From Tachypleus tridentatus (Eukaryota > Arthropoda > Merostomata > Xiphosura > Limulidae), in the NCBI RefSeq assembly GCF_004210375.1, contig NW_027467782.1, forward strand, positions 28,189,276 to 28,253,275: a stretch of DNA of 64,000 bases. The letters are read 5' to 3'. Shown here piece by piece: positions 46,560-59,609 of this stretch. Below the pieces are notes generated by a model. The model was not told where the DNA came from. It saw only the letters and a program-made list of their open reading frames with translations, and made no database searches. Position 1 is the stretch's first letter; each line of letters starts with the position of its first letter. A program made the translations under genes and the position numbers.

Positions 46560-48430
46560 TAAGTCTCCTAGGCTGCAGTTCTGTCTTCCCTCCCATTATT
46601 CTGCCACTGACTAGATAGAAACAAAATCAAATTAATTTTGACCTTACAAGGAATTGGAAAGAATGATACTTCTCTTGGACTAGATATTACTTCAGTGCTT
46701 TGAAGAAGGTTACAGACCAAACATGAGCGACTTGCTACTATTTCTTGTAAATTCAGGAACAATGAACAGGTTTCAGAAGACAAGTCTGCTAATGTTTCCT
46801 TTTTTTAAAGTGATAAGAAAAACTGTTCATATAAGTATAGGTCTGTTAGCATTACATCTGTGATGGATAGTTTTTTAAAAGTTTGATAAAAGATTTGTAG
46901 TAAATTATTTCATCAAAGTTTAACAAATTTGGGTATTCACTAGGGGATAATTTTTTGGCATTCATTAAAATAGTTGAGGGTGTAGAATGTGTATATTGAT
47001 TTTCAGAGAGTATACAAAACTTGTTAAAAAATATGTGGGAGATAAGTTGGTTTACCTAATAGAAAAGCTTTTGGATGGAAGAATATATATGGTTGTTATA
47101 AACAAAATTTAGACAACTTGAATTAATGTCACCATTGGCATACCTCTGGGTATAGTATCAGAGTCTTTACCAATTTTGAATTACATCAAAGTGACACAGA
47201 CAAAGAAATAACTGACAAATTTCTCTAGGTCTTGAATGTTGTAAGAAAGATGCTTCTGATTTACAAAATTATTTAGATTATTTGGTGTTTTGGGTAAATA
47301 TACTGCTAGCAATGGATTCATGATGGTTTAATAATGAAGATAAGGCAGTTGATAGAACAGAAAAAATTTTATTTAGAAGTTTGAATGTTTTGAAATAACT
47401 TGTTTCATCATCAACAAAATTTGAAAATTGTGTTCCTGAAATTATATCATCATCATTAATTTATTTAGTTAAGAAAAGCAGTTAAAGGACTGATAAACCA
47501 ATGTTTATACATATAACAACTTTAGGTCTAAAGAACTTTGTCAATCATTAAGGTGATCTTCAGCTATATGGTAGACTTTTTTAAAAACAATAGAATTCAG
47601 GGTCTAAAGATCCTGCTGTGATGACAGAGAAATCCTTAAATGATACATCATGACTTGTAGTTTGAGAATGTACATAACTGGGCGAGTGGCTGGGTTTAAG
47701 TAGTGGATAACTGGTTCTTTTAGATACTCCCAATTGTTCACAGACTAAGTTTTTAACTGGTACATTTCATTTTCATTTTGCATAACAAAAGAACCTTGAT
47801 GATTCACAAAGTTTTAACCCTAAAATTATTCTAAATTTTCACACATAACTCAGCTGTAAAATTATGTTTATAGTTTTACACAAGTTATTTCAAATTGTTC
47901 AAACTTGTAAATAAAATGTAGTACATATTTTTTCAACCATTTTCATCTTCATTAATAAATAAATTGATTGTTTGTTGCACTTCCTACATAGCTAACAGGC
48001 ATATAAATGGCAGATCATGTTTAATTATCATAAAAGCAATATAATGCTTTTGGATTATCACAAGTTAAATTTTATATGACTAACACTTCAGATTATATAG
48101 AGGTAGAAATATAGAATGTAAGCCTAAAAAAATTGTAATTTCATAGTACTTGTTTGGTCTTATTTGAAATATGCAAAGTCTTGAACATCTTACCTTAGGA
48201 AAGACACTAAACAGTTAGAAAAGGTCCAGAGAATGGTTACTAGCATTAGAGTGATACCTAGGATGGGAACTTTGTTATAGAAAAACAAGATCTCCATTTT
48301 TTTTTCTAGATGAAACGAACAGTGTGGAAGTATACTTTTTTCATATTTTATTGTAAGAATGGTAAGACTTTGTAACACTGATACAAATTTGGTAGATTAT
48401 GACTCTTCTTCAATTAAAATAATTTTTGGG
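46560..48430 (+). mobile_element. Decayed CR1-like LINE (mirror copy)
   Basis: Mirror of 29600-31480. Here the LINE reads on the plus strand: KYRSVSITSVMDSF near 46830, LLDGRIYMVV near 47070, IGIPLGIV near 47140, and GKTLNS followed by KVQRMVTS near 48200. Confidence 0.75.
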
Positions 48431-49000
48431 TGATCACACGTTAAATTTTATATGATTATGACTATGACCAGTAAGGTGTTTGGCCTTTTAAATAATGAAA
48501 ATAAGTGGTTTTTATTTATTTTTTTAAATAGTTTTATCGTCTAAGTAGACCACCAAGTTCCATGTTGCCCTTAAATTTTACATTATAGTTTTATATCTAC
48601 GATGGAAACAGGAAAGGCTTGTAATTAATAACGTTAGAATTTATAATAATATATGCTTTTACCAAAACTAACGGTAGTTATTAATATTAGGGCAATTCGT
48701 TTGGTTTCCTTTCCACTTACTTTAGCCTAATACGTTAAGTAGCTTAGTTATTTTCATTAGTAAAGTTTCTCAGTTAATCAACTGTCTAAAATTGTGTAAT
48801 ATACAATGGCATTCTAGCTCCACTTTCCTCGTACCTTTCTATAATATTTTCCAAGAAAACTTTCGAGTTAAAAAATATAAAATGATCATACCACACCATC
48901 ATTTTAATACCAAACAGCATCTAAATAGTGAATTATAATAGTATCCGCTAGAGGGATTGTTTTGCATGAATATAATTTCTAATGTTTTATCTTCCAGCAT

Positions 49001-49124
49001 ACCAGTGACACAACAGCATGTCTGCAGAATTACAGCGCTAGAAACCGAGTTTCGATACCTATGATAGGCAAAGCACGCACATAGCTTATAGTGTAGCTTT
49101 GTATATAACTTCAAACAAACAAAC
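49001..49124 (+). mobile_element. SINE family 2 (mirror copy)
   Basis: Mirror of 28910-29033; the tRNA-like head comes first on the plus strand, then the CAAACAAAC end. Confidence 0.7.
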
Positions 49125-50705
49125 TGTCTTGGTAACTGCGAAAGAAACTGAAAAAAATTGACACTATATTACCATTATATATTCCTATTTAATACCTGTA
49201 ACGTGAAAGTAAATTTTGTTCTAGCAAAATTCAATAAATAAAATGTGGCATAAACTGACATTAGAGTAATGCATATGTTGCTGTGTTTTCGTTTTCAAAG
49301 ATTTACAGGTATCACACATTTTCAGTTAAAGACAGAGAACAAAACAAGACCCCGAAGAATCAAGGTTTTGTGAGAGGAATAGAGTACATAAAACAATAAA
49401 CAACAACAAAAATATTCCCAAAAAAGAGACTGAGGAACATGCAGTGGAACATCAATATTTATATGAAAGTTTTTTATTTTCAGTAAGATAAACTTTAACC
49501 CTTCCTTTTTTAAAATAATGTGAATTTAAAAAAAAATTGGTCAATTCTTCCAAACAGAATTATTACACTCATTCTCCAGTAAGGGTGAAATATATATACA
49601 GGTACATGTTTTTTAAATCTATAGTGTTATACAGATTTTAAAACTGTTTTGTTTATTTGGTTTGCATGCAGTTTTAGCGTAAACTTGTAGTTCAGAAAGT
49701 CATTAAGAATGGTTCGTTGTAGTTGTTTTGATTTTTAGTCTCTATATTAGAGACAGTCAATCAATTTTGCCGAAGACGATTTTGCAGTAATATATAATAT
49801 AACAGTTGAAGCAGCTACTGATTATAATGTTTTCTGCTGACCAAGTTCAAGGTATTTAAACAGAACAGCCACTCAATACTTTGAGAGAACAAATTCCACA
49901 AGGTAACGCTGTCGATTGGACAAAGAAACAAAGTTTAACGTTTTCAATTCACGCACAGCTTGTTTTTAATTCACTTCCACTTGGAGTTCTTTGAATATAG
50001 CCTTAACTGAAAATCGTTATTTTTAGTTTTATTGAAATTAATTGTGACAGAGTGAAAGTTGTGTGACAAAACTAAACCAAATATAATTTTAATGTGATTA
50101 TGTATCTGTAAGCACATATATTCCGTTTTTATTTCTCTCATAATCAATATTGTATCAGTGTTTACTAATTTTATTAAGTTTTGTGAGTTAACTCATACTA
50201 GAAAATGTAGTTACCAGATTTATAATTATTCTTCTTATTTTCTATTTGAATCTGCAGTTATTAGCAATCTAGCTTTATGACGCTTGTCGAAAAGTTAGTT
50301 TTTATCAGAAAATACTATAAACATATTATAATAAGTAAATATCCTTTCTTACTTATCTACAACCATACAAAATCATTTTCTTTAATTACAACATTTAATG
50401 GATAGAGGCATGAGTTGCAGCCTTATTTTGTTTATATTATCACATGCAAAAATATAAATAAACAAAAAGTATACATTATATCTAATGTATGTTTAGAAAA
50501 TGTGTTGTAACGGATTTACTAATATATATGTATTTTAATATCGACGTTTGTTTCAGTTAAATACATATTTACAAATCCATGTAACTTATACTGTTAAATG
50601 TGTATTGCTAAATTTCAGCTTATTCTCTAAGTTTAGCGCAGTTAACTCTCGAGTGATTTATATGAAAAAACGACTCGTTTGGGTTGAGAAAATATTTTAC
50701 ATAGA

Positions 50706-50751
50706 AGAGCGAACAACGTTTCGACCTTCTTCGGTCATCCTCAGGTTCACA
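50706..50751 (-). ncRNA. Hammerhead-like motif (mirror copy)
   Basis: Same core strands as at 27285-27330 on the opposite strand, with no change in CTGAGGA, GACC/GGTC or GAAAC. Confidence 0.4.
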
Positions 50752-50759
50752 CGATGACC

Positions 50760-50963
50760 TTAAAAGTTATTTAAAGCGTCTTTCATATCTTCCGTGGTTT
50801 TACATTTACAGGAAGCCGTCATTACTTTAATTAAGTAGCATATAGAAGCCATTATTGATGCTACGATCAAAAACCTAAAGAGAGCCTGTATTAAGATATC
50901 CCTCCAACAGCATATTAGAAGCAACAGAAATACATGAGTTAAACACTCCAGAATAGACATCAT
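50760..50963 (-). CDS. 67-aa membrane-type small ORF (mirror copy)
   Basis: Identical protein to 27073-27276. Between alleles this identity says little about selection. Confidence 0.25.
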   Translation of the reverse strand: MMSILECLTHVFLLLLICCWRDILIQALFRFLIVASIMASICYLIKVMTASCKCKTTEDMKDALNNF

Positions 50964-51143
50964 AATTATGTTAACTCAGATCTTCCAAAGAGGCTTTGTA
51001 ATTACTTTTAGTAAAATTTATATTTTGAAATATACGCCGCAGTTGTTTTTTTCACAGAGACTTCGAAACTTGTGTAGTGATAGTTTGGTTCCTAAGAGAC
51101 GGTGTGTATTGTTGAGTATTTCTAAAGTAGCTTGCTATATAGG

Positions 51144-51414
51144 CCAAGCGCGTAAGGCGTGCGACTCGTAATCCGAGGGTCGCGGGTTCGCGCTCGCGTC
51201 GCGCTAAACATCCTCGCCCTCCCAGCCGTGGGGGTGTATAATGTGACGGTCAATCCCACTATTCGTTGGTAAGAGAAAAGAGTAGCCCAAGAGTTGGCGG
51301 TGGGTGGTGATGACTAGCTACCTTCCCTCTAGTCTTGCACTGCTAAATTAGGGACGGCTAGCACAGATAGCCCTCGAGTAGCTTTGTGCGAAATTCCAAA
51401 ACAAACAAACTCTC
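51144..51414 (+). mobile_element. SINE family 1 (mirror copy)
   Basis: Mirror of 26622-26892. On the plus strand: GGCCAAGCGCGTAAGG (box A area), CTCGTAA loop, GGGTTCGCGCTCG (box B area), ending in CAAACAAAC. Confidence 0.9.
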
Positions 51415-52850
51415 GCTAATGGTATACGTTGATTTATTGTTTAATAGCTAAATTAAACACATGAATGTCTTCAGATATTGCACATTGCCGGTTACTATGT
51501 AAGAGAAAAAATTGTAAAGTCAATTATTTGCGTATCGAGCAGTGAATCTAACGGTTCGATATTTTATATTCTGAAAAGTATACTGAAACACCGAGTCCAT
51601 GACTTTGTGTCATGTTATTTGGGACTCTGTAACGAATGGAATCGGTTAACTGTTGTTCGAGACTTCTATTTTACATAGAATGAGCGATTTAACTCAATTT
51701 ACTTTTGGTCAGTTCTTAATACTGCAATTGCGAAAAAATATAAAGTATGACCTCGTCTGTGATAAATGGTGTTCACGTATTTGTTCGTAGGCACACACAG
51801 TTTCCATTACAGATACGGTGTTCTATAAAACCGTGTTCACTGTAAACTACTGTTCTTTGAATGGATGTGACTCGTCCCTTACCATAGTTTCAATAGCCCT
51901 CTGATGAACATTTAGTATATTATTCCTTGACAGCTCGTTCCCTAGAGCTGAACGTCCTATGGTTTATTACGGTGCTCGCAAAGCTAATTAAAGATCAAAT
52001 TGCGAATTACATCATAACGGCCTTGAATTTAGTTCGGCATTTATGGTGGTCTCAAGGCTTACCCCTAACCTCCACACAAGTTTAATGTGGAAGTTATCTC
52101 TAATTTTAATGTAAGATGGACGCGATATCTAGTGCACAAATATCTTATCCGTATTTATACGTCTGATAATATTTTTTAATTTTATGCGAAACAAACTTGT
52201 TAGAGTTGAAAATATTGTAGGTTTATATTGTCCTTTTCTTTTCCAAGTAAAGATAATTCAAGTGCATAAACAAACCCATAGATTGATGGAAAGTTCTGAT
52301 AGAAATGCAGAAGTTAAATAAATTTTAACTACTTTTAATTCCACAGTATGTTTTGCTTGTTCATGTAAAATGTGACCGTATATTGAGCCGACATACAATA
52401 TCTTTATTATTCCTTTACTTATTTTATAAGCATATAAAAAAGACAATTGTCTAGACCTATGCATATGTTAGAGAATTGGGGTGGCACGTGACATCTTGTA
52501 AAAGACGACCTTCGAAAGTTTTTGCTGGATATACCCACTTTATAAAGATATTCGTTGTGCGAGACCAGCATTCTCAACACACGCGTATTTGCTGGTCATT
52601 GGTAGTGCGAGATATACGGTTTAGTTTCAGATAGTTAACTTTTTTCGTTTATCTAAGATTAACATCGTTAACTTTGACAATCTTTACCTGGCTGTAGCAG
52701 TGAAACCTGTAACTAAACACTCACTGCTTCAGAAATGGCACTGATCGAAGAAGCTACAGTCAATATGCTTGTGAACAGCAGCTTTCTGTTGTGATGTTTT
52801 GTTCATATCTGTACAACTAGTGCAGTGTTGACAGGTCTCGCTTTCCATAA

Positions 52851-53676
52851 TAAATTTACTTTAATCTTCCTATTTACTCATTCTGTATTTCTATGTTTTG
52901 CTGGAAAAATGTAACACACATTCAACAAGCTTTGTCCATCATCAATCATTATTATGTGTTTATATAAGATTCATACTCAGAGAAATTTGTTTCAGAACAC
53001 TGGTGGCATTAAATTGGACAATTAAGAAAGTCTGTCTCTTAGTGTTTTTAGTATATTGTGGCATGAGAAAGATAATTCACCTAATTTCATTAAAATGCCT
53101 TAAGATTTAATGTCTTCATTTTTACACATGAAGTAGAATCTAACAGCGGTCTTACTTTTTTATTGGATATTAACGTGAAAGGAGAAAACAATAAAGTGAC
53201 CATCTCTAGACAGGAAACCTTGTGCTACTACTTTACCATCACACATAAGATCTAATCAATATCTGTCACATAAAAAATCCTTCTACTTTGCCTATGCAAA
53301 CTATGCTCTACAACTTTGTATCCACAATGAAGACATACAAATTGACTGGAACTACTTAAGAAATCTAGCACTATCTAGAGGTTTCAATACCATTATCATA
53401 GATAGAGCTTTTATTAAACTCTAAAACCATAAGAAACGCTAACCTTTCCCCTATCAATGGTGTAAAGCATAACAAAGTTATTTCATTTTATTTTTGTGCC
53501 AAACATTGCTAATGAGATTACCAATCTATTTAATAACTTGAACATTGATATACAATGCTTTGAATACAAACTATTCAAACCTTCACTTAACATTAACTAT
53601 CTAATTTGAAATAACCGGTACTAAAGGAACAAAAGTAAAACGTATACAGTTCTTCATGCAAACATGAGAAGAAATA
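52851..53676. other. Mirror of 24356-25189, no gene recognised
   Basis: AT-rich flank of the mariner; nothing recognised. Confidence 0.4.
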
Positions 53677-55043
53677 TTAGGTTGAGGAATAATTCGTGAG
53701 CGTTTTTAAATAATTTCATTCAAGCATTACATGCAAGACTATACAATACTTCAATGCATGATCACATTACACCCAAAACATTTATTATGATACTTTATTT
53801 CATGTAATACCTTGGTATATAGCATGCATTGTTTTAAACGAAATTGCAAGAAATTAGTCAACAATAAAATCTCCATTGTTGTTGATAACTTCCTCCCATC
53901 GTTCAATAAGTTTCTCAATGCCTCGGCGATAAAAAGTCTTTCGGTCTTGACTCAAAGAATTCGTCCAACCAAGCGCTCAATTCCACGTCATTATTGAACG
54001 ATACGCCGCGCAATGCATTCGAAAGCGATCGAAAGAGATGAAAATCTGATGGCGCCAAGTCTGGCGAATATGGAGGGTGAGGCAACACTTCCCATTTAAG
54101 TTCTTGAATCGCTGCTTTGGTCATATTGGCGATGTGAGGACGAGCGTTGTCGTGCTGCAGAAGAACACTGTTTTGTCGATTTGGTCTTTTTTGCTGAATT
54201 GCTTCGTTAAGTCGGTGCAGTTGTTTAACGTAGAGATCCGCATTAACTGTTTGGTTGCGCCAAAGCAGTTCGTGATGGATTATGCCTTCCCAGTCCCACC
54301 ATACACACAACATAGTCTTTCGAGGATGGAGGTCTTGTTTTGCTCGAGGAGTCGCGTTTCTGTCGGGGCTGAGCCATTCTTCACGCCGCTTCATATTGAT
54401 GTACAGGCACCATTTTTCATCGCCAGTGACGATGCGGTAAAGAAAGCGCTCCTTGTGACCATGTGTTAAGCGATGTCGAGCAAGCAAGCAAACTGGCGGC
54501 AATTGTGATGCGCTGATTTCTATTCTTTTCGCTCAAACAGTGTGGCACCCAAGCGCCGAGTTTCTGAGCCTTGCCCATTGAATGAAGGTGGTTCACCACA
54601 GTTTTTTGATCACAATCCATCTGCTCCGCTAATTCTCTAGTCGTGTGACGTGGAGAAGCTCTTCATCAAACACAGTGTGTGACCCGTCCTTCAGATCAAA
54701 ATTACCATTTTTAAAGCGCGAAAACCAACGGCGGGCGGTACTTTCAGGCATTGCTCCTTTGCCATACACAGAACAGATCTCACGAGCAGCTTCGGCGGCG
54801 TTAACACCTCGATTAAATGCGAAAAGCAGATGGTGTCGAAAATGCTCGATTTTGTCCACTTGACATTCCATTTAATGAGCTGAAAATGAAAGCAAAAAAT
54901 TAAAGACATATGAAAATCAAACACACCATCTATCAGAGCAAAACATTATCTACTAAATGACATGAAATATTTTGCGAAAGCGTTTCATTTATGAATATAT
55001 TTTTTAACTTGAAAAAACGCTCACGAATTATTCCTCAACCCAA
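53677..55043 (-). mobile_element. Mariner (mirror copy), inactive
   Basis: Same insertion as 23023-24355, with TA flanks and the same two frame breaks. It is longer by about 30 bp because the left copy has lost a segment between two AAATAT-type repeats just inside its first terminal repeat (the extra bases lie near 54973-55002 here). It has an additional two T near 53932 that shift the end of the catalytic frame (after SRPKDF). Confidence 0.97.
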
Positions 55044-55262
55044 TATACAGTAAAAATTTTATTTGAAATAAGGACCAAAGTCACTAAGATCACATGCACA
55101 AAAGTGAGTTCCATACATGTGTTTGGATGTGTCATCAGTTTGAATCAGGTCACACAAAATGCTTTCAGACAAAATTTTTCTCCTACACCAACCCAAAAGG
55201 CAAGAGACCCTTTCATTAAACACTGATAATGGTTTGAGCAACATCAATTTTATTTGGCAAAA

Positions 55263-55530
55263 TGACCCAGCATGGCCAGGTGGGTTAAGGCATTTGACTC
55301 ATAATCTGAGGTTTGAATCCCCATTGCATCAAACATGCTTGCACTTTCAGTCGAGAGGGCATTATAATGTGGCAATCAATCCCACTATTTGTTGGTAAAA
55401 GAGTAGCCCAAGAGTTGGCAGTGGGTGGTGATGACTAGCTGCCTTCCCTCTAGTCTTACACTGCTAAATAAGGGATGGCTAGCACAGATAGCCCTTGTGT
55501 AGCTTAGCGTGAAATTCAAAAAACAAACAA
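55263..55530 (+). mobile_element. SINE family 1 with target-site repeats (mirror copy)
   Basis: Mirror of 22538-22803. The target-site repeat ATTTGGCAAAA stands at 55252-55262 and 55531-55541. Confidence 0.9.
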
Positions 55531-56079
55531 ATTTGGCAAAATTTATTTACCACTTTTACATTTCACCAGCATTTATCTTTGTCTATAATCCTCTCACCAT
55601 GTGACATAATTTTTGTTACATTAAATCCATGTGGTTTTAATTTCTGTGCTTATTTACGAACCCTATATTGCTTAGCTAGAGATCATACCTGAAGAGGAGA
55701 GTCCAGTATTGTCAAAATTTGTAGTATATTCTAAAATAAATCATTTTATTATGCTTATAAATTGTTGTTTGCCATCTTGTTATTATTGCACATCTGTCTG
55801 ATTATAAGAAACATACATAGAATGCATAGACTTTTCATTGTGTTTGTTTTGGAATTAAAATATTGTTAATATTAATCCTAATATGTGACAGGCTTTTATA
55901 ACAACTTAAAGTTGACAAAAACTGGTGAAATAGTGTAAGTAATGATTATTTATTTGTACAAGTTTCAGCAACACCAAATATTTTATATGATCTGATGTTT
56001 TAAATGTTGACATAAAAATTAGTTAAATCAAATAATGTATCATAAATTTAAAGTCTTAGTGCAGTAATGTATGCTTTAG

Positions 56080-56393
56080 GATTGTGATGAAACAAAAACA
56101 TTACGAGGTTGGACTAGAGAAACTGGCTTGTGCTGCTAGCCAAGGTATCTCTAATGCAGACTGAACTTACTGAACTCCAACCACAACTGGTAATTGCTAG
56201 TCAACAAGTTGATGAGATCATGATTGTGGTAGCGAAAGAATCAGCAGAAATTGCTGAAGTGGAGCGGATTGTTAAAGTTGATGAGCAGGCTGAAGCTGCT
56301 CAGGCCATTAAAAATGAATGTGATACTGACTTAGCAGAAGCTGTGCCAGTATTAGAAGCTGCTTTGGCAGCACTCAACACTTTAACCCCAGCT
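56080..56393 (+). pseudogene. Dynein exon A (mirror copy)
   Basis: A 314-nt exon, 3 nt shorter than the left copy (CAT-TAC in place of CAA-CGT-TAC) and with CGT changed to TGT (R to C) in the LARAASQ stretch. It shares the extra G that breaks the frame in the left copy. Confidence 0.85.
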
Positions 56394-56833
56394 GTAAGTC
56401 TTTCTTGAATATTTTGCCTATTCAGTTACTTTGTCATAACACATTCATATTAAGTTCTAATATATTATTATATGTAGATTTAATATTATCTAACCATTTG
56501 TCAGTATTTCTATTTGTGTTATGAGCACAACAGATTCTGCATTTTGACAGTTTTATACATGTATTTCATCTGAACTCTTGATTTTAAGTACTCTTTACTT
56601 TTAATTATTGTTAATTATAGAGAATTATTCATACATCATGCATTTTGTTTTTAAAAAATTATTATATGCTATTAAAGTTAATATATGTTAATGTATTATT
56701 TTGTTTATTTTACAAAAACTACTTATTTTCTGTAATTTTTATTTTTACATATTTTTTATCATATCATAGTAATGTTGAATATGATCTCTTATCTTAGATT
56801 TTATATTCCTTTTAAATTTATTTTATTTTTTAG

Positions 56834-56951
56834 GATATTACTATTGTGAAAACTATGAAGAGTCCTCCTGCAGGGGTTAAGCTTATCATGGAAGCAATTT
56901 GTATCCTCAAAGGTATCAAGCCAGATCGTATTCCTGACCCTTCTGGAAGTG
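56834..56951 (+). pseudogene. Dynein exon B (mirror copy), splice sites intact
   Basis: A 118-nt exon with acceptor TTTTTTAG and donor AGTG|GTATGT both present and the family-typical MKSPPAGVKL. This copy is better preserved than the left one, so the AG loss at 21231-21232 is private to the left copy. Confidence 0.85.
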
Positions 56952-57571
56952 GTATGTGCCAAGAGCAATATATATATTCTAAGGGATGTATAATCCAAAT
57001 GCTTTTTTTTAGTCTTGTAGAAATTTCTAATATCTGTAGAATTTTGCATCCAAATATGAACGCAAGCAACAATACTCAGAACCTTTTGTAAGCAGTATGT
57101 GTTTGTTGATCTTTGTAGCCTACAAGTTAATCCAGACCTTCAGAAATAGTATTAAATGAAACATTTTCGTAAATTTTTCTAGAAATAACAGTTTATTGAC
57201 TGAAACTCTGTCCTGAAAGGGACCAATTCAGACTGTATACAAAAAAAAAGTTTTGAAAAATTATAGGTTTGGCAAAATTTTATTGTGTGAAAAATATCAA
57301 ATCAAATGATATTTTGAAAGTAGAAACATTTGTAGAAGTTGCATTCGTAACAGGTATTATTTAATATTTCTTCTCAAAGTATTTTGAAAATGAACAGTAC
57401 CTAAAGTAATTTTGTACAAAAAAAATTAGTCTAGACCTTTCTAATAGTTGTAGTTATTTGTTGCAAGTTGCAACTGAACATAACTAATGGGTGAAAAATT
57501 GCACATATGAGATTTTTGAAAATTCTTTGTATATTGGTATAATAGTTAGGTTAGAAGTATGCTATTTGAGA

Positions 57572-57662
57572 CTTGAAGCCTTATAGCTTAGATAATAGAA
57601 CACTGTTATAGAGTATTATTGTAAGTAAGCATCATGGATTTAAGCCCCAGTCAGGACAGATT
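57572..57662 (+). mobile_element. Possible tRNA-derived SINE relic (mirror copy)
   Basis: Mirror of 20398-20495: TATAGCTTAGATAATAGA then GGATTTAAGCCCC. Confidence 0.4.
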
Positions 57663-58990
57663 TCTTAATTTCCAGATAATCCTACCCATGTGGGTAATCT
57701 AAACTAATTTATATTTTTATTATGACTTACAATAATTTGTTGTTTGTGCTAATTTGGATAAGTAGTCAAATAAGTGTATCCATAAAATTTACTAAATGAT
57801 ATATATAACAGGGAAATGGATAGTGGCCAGGAAGAGTTAGCTCAACAGGTCATTAGAACTTTAAATTATGTACAGCAGTGCCCTTTCTAGGCTACACAGC
57901 CACACAACAACTGATCAAGTGCTGATAACTTCATCCATATTGATAGCCTTAATGATGTTAGCAACTGACAGGCCTAAAGCCCAAATGACCATTCTAAAAA
58001 ATACCCCTCCAAATAAAAAAACTGGTAGTGTAATGCAGATCACATAATAAAAAGGTTTTTCCAGAATCACACATATAAGCAAGAGTTTCAGTACTGTAGG
58101 ATATTGCTGTACATTAATTCTTCCCTATGCTGTCATGGAGGAATATGCCATCACTACTATTTTGTTTTCATTGTTTTTAAAGATTAGTTTTAGCCATTTT
58201 TACATGTACTTCATTTTTTAAAAGTTTTTTCTATATTTGTAACCTGATCACTTGATGCTTTATTACAACTCAGCAATCTCCACAATTTTGCAAAATGTAT
58301 GTTTACTACCAAATTCAATTTAATGCCATGTAATTTATTGACTTTAATTGAACTTAGATTCACAGAAGAGGTTAAAAGCAGTTTATCAGTATTTTTCCAT
58401 GAGATAATTATATATGTTTAGTTGAATTTATTACTTACAATGTTAAAGTCCAGGGTTTTATTTCCATAGACACAGCATGTGGGTTTGTGCTTGGAAAAAC
58501 AAACTCAGAAATAATCTGATTCAGTACTGATGCAACACTGATTAGATTTAATTTATTTTTCACTTATGTTTATTTTGTTCACTGGTTATGGCATATAGGA
58601 TATTCCATAAATAATTTAATATAGGGTTTAATACATTTTGAAAAATAAAAAAAATATGTATTATTATAAGAATTTGTTCTTATGATTTATATAAAAATTG
58701 AGTTTGGTTACTGAAATATTTCAGCAGCTGTTTTGGTTCATTTGTCAGTTCAGATAGTTTTTGTACTGGTTGTGTGATCTTGTGGATGAGTAATAATTTT
58801 TATACCTGAGGTGTTTTTAAACTTTAAAAACAATGTTTGTAGGTATATTGTTATTAGTGTACAGAAAGCATTTTGGTTTATCATTTGTATTATAATGGTA
58901 ACAGAGATGGTAGGCTATATTAGCCATATTGTTTTGCCTGTTAAAAATTAGTAGTTTCTATATTGCTAGTAAAAATTATGTTTTACTTTA

Positions 58991-59136
58991 TTGGACAACA
59001 TCTCTGCTAAATCAATCAAAGCTATTAGAGATAAGTACACTTCAAATGCTGACTTTGACCCAGAGAAAATAAAAACAGCTTTCACTGCTGCAGAGGGATT
59101 GTGTAGATGGGTGATAGCTATGGAAGCCTATGACAG
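58991..59136 (+). pseudogene. Dynein exon C (mirror copy)
   Basis: Same as 18906-19051, donor GACAG|GTTAGT. Again no AG acceptor directly before the DNISAK stretch and no WGPSKRLLGDMKFL-type exon between this and exon B. Confidence 0.75.
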
Positions 59137-59229
59137 GTTAGTGAATACAAGGAAAAGCAGTATTAATTACTTCAGAAGGACTACTAAGGTGAGGGTGTAA
59201 TTTTAAAGTCTTGTAACAAGTTAATTAAC

Positions 59230-59298
59230 AGAAGTAGAAGCTTTCAATTCTATAGAGGGACTGTGAATATGAATGACATCTTTGAAAGCTTATAACAG
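59230..59298 (+). pseudogene. Fossil duplicate of dynein exon C (mirror copy)
   Basis: Mirror of 18744-18811. GAAGCTTTCAATTCTATAGAG, GGACTGTG and AAGCTTATAACAG|GT align to the end of exon C about 95 bp upstream. Confidence 0.7.
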
Positions 59299-59609
59299 GT
59301 ATTTTAAAATAAACAGTTTCACCTGTTCTAAACAAATATTGTACTGATTTGCATAATCATTACTGTTTGGATATATGTCTCTTTGGCTAATTTTTTGGGT
59401 GTGGCAGTTTGTTATTTTTACTTATTTTCAGTGTTTATGTTACTTAGTTTGGAAGTTCCTCTTTCTTTACTACTATTCACATCTAATTGTACAGTAGATG
59501 TGAGTTAAAACATGTTATTGTTGAGCAGGTACTTTTTTATTCTCATGTTATTCAGTTTAGGTTTTTACTTTTGTGTTGTTTGTCTTTTTGGGTTTTTGGG
59601 GGGTTTGTT

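Larger units (their letters stand above)
48640..52850. promoter_or_regulatory. CpG-retaining stretch (mirror copy)
   Basis: Mirror of 25190-29400; the CpGs are kept in both copies. Confidence 0.3.
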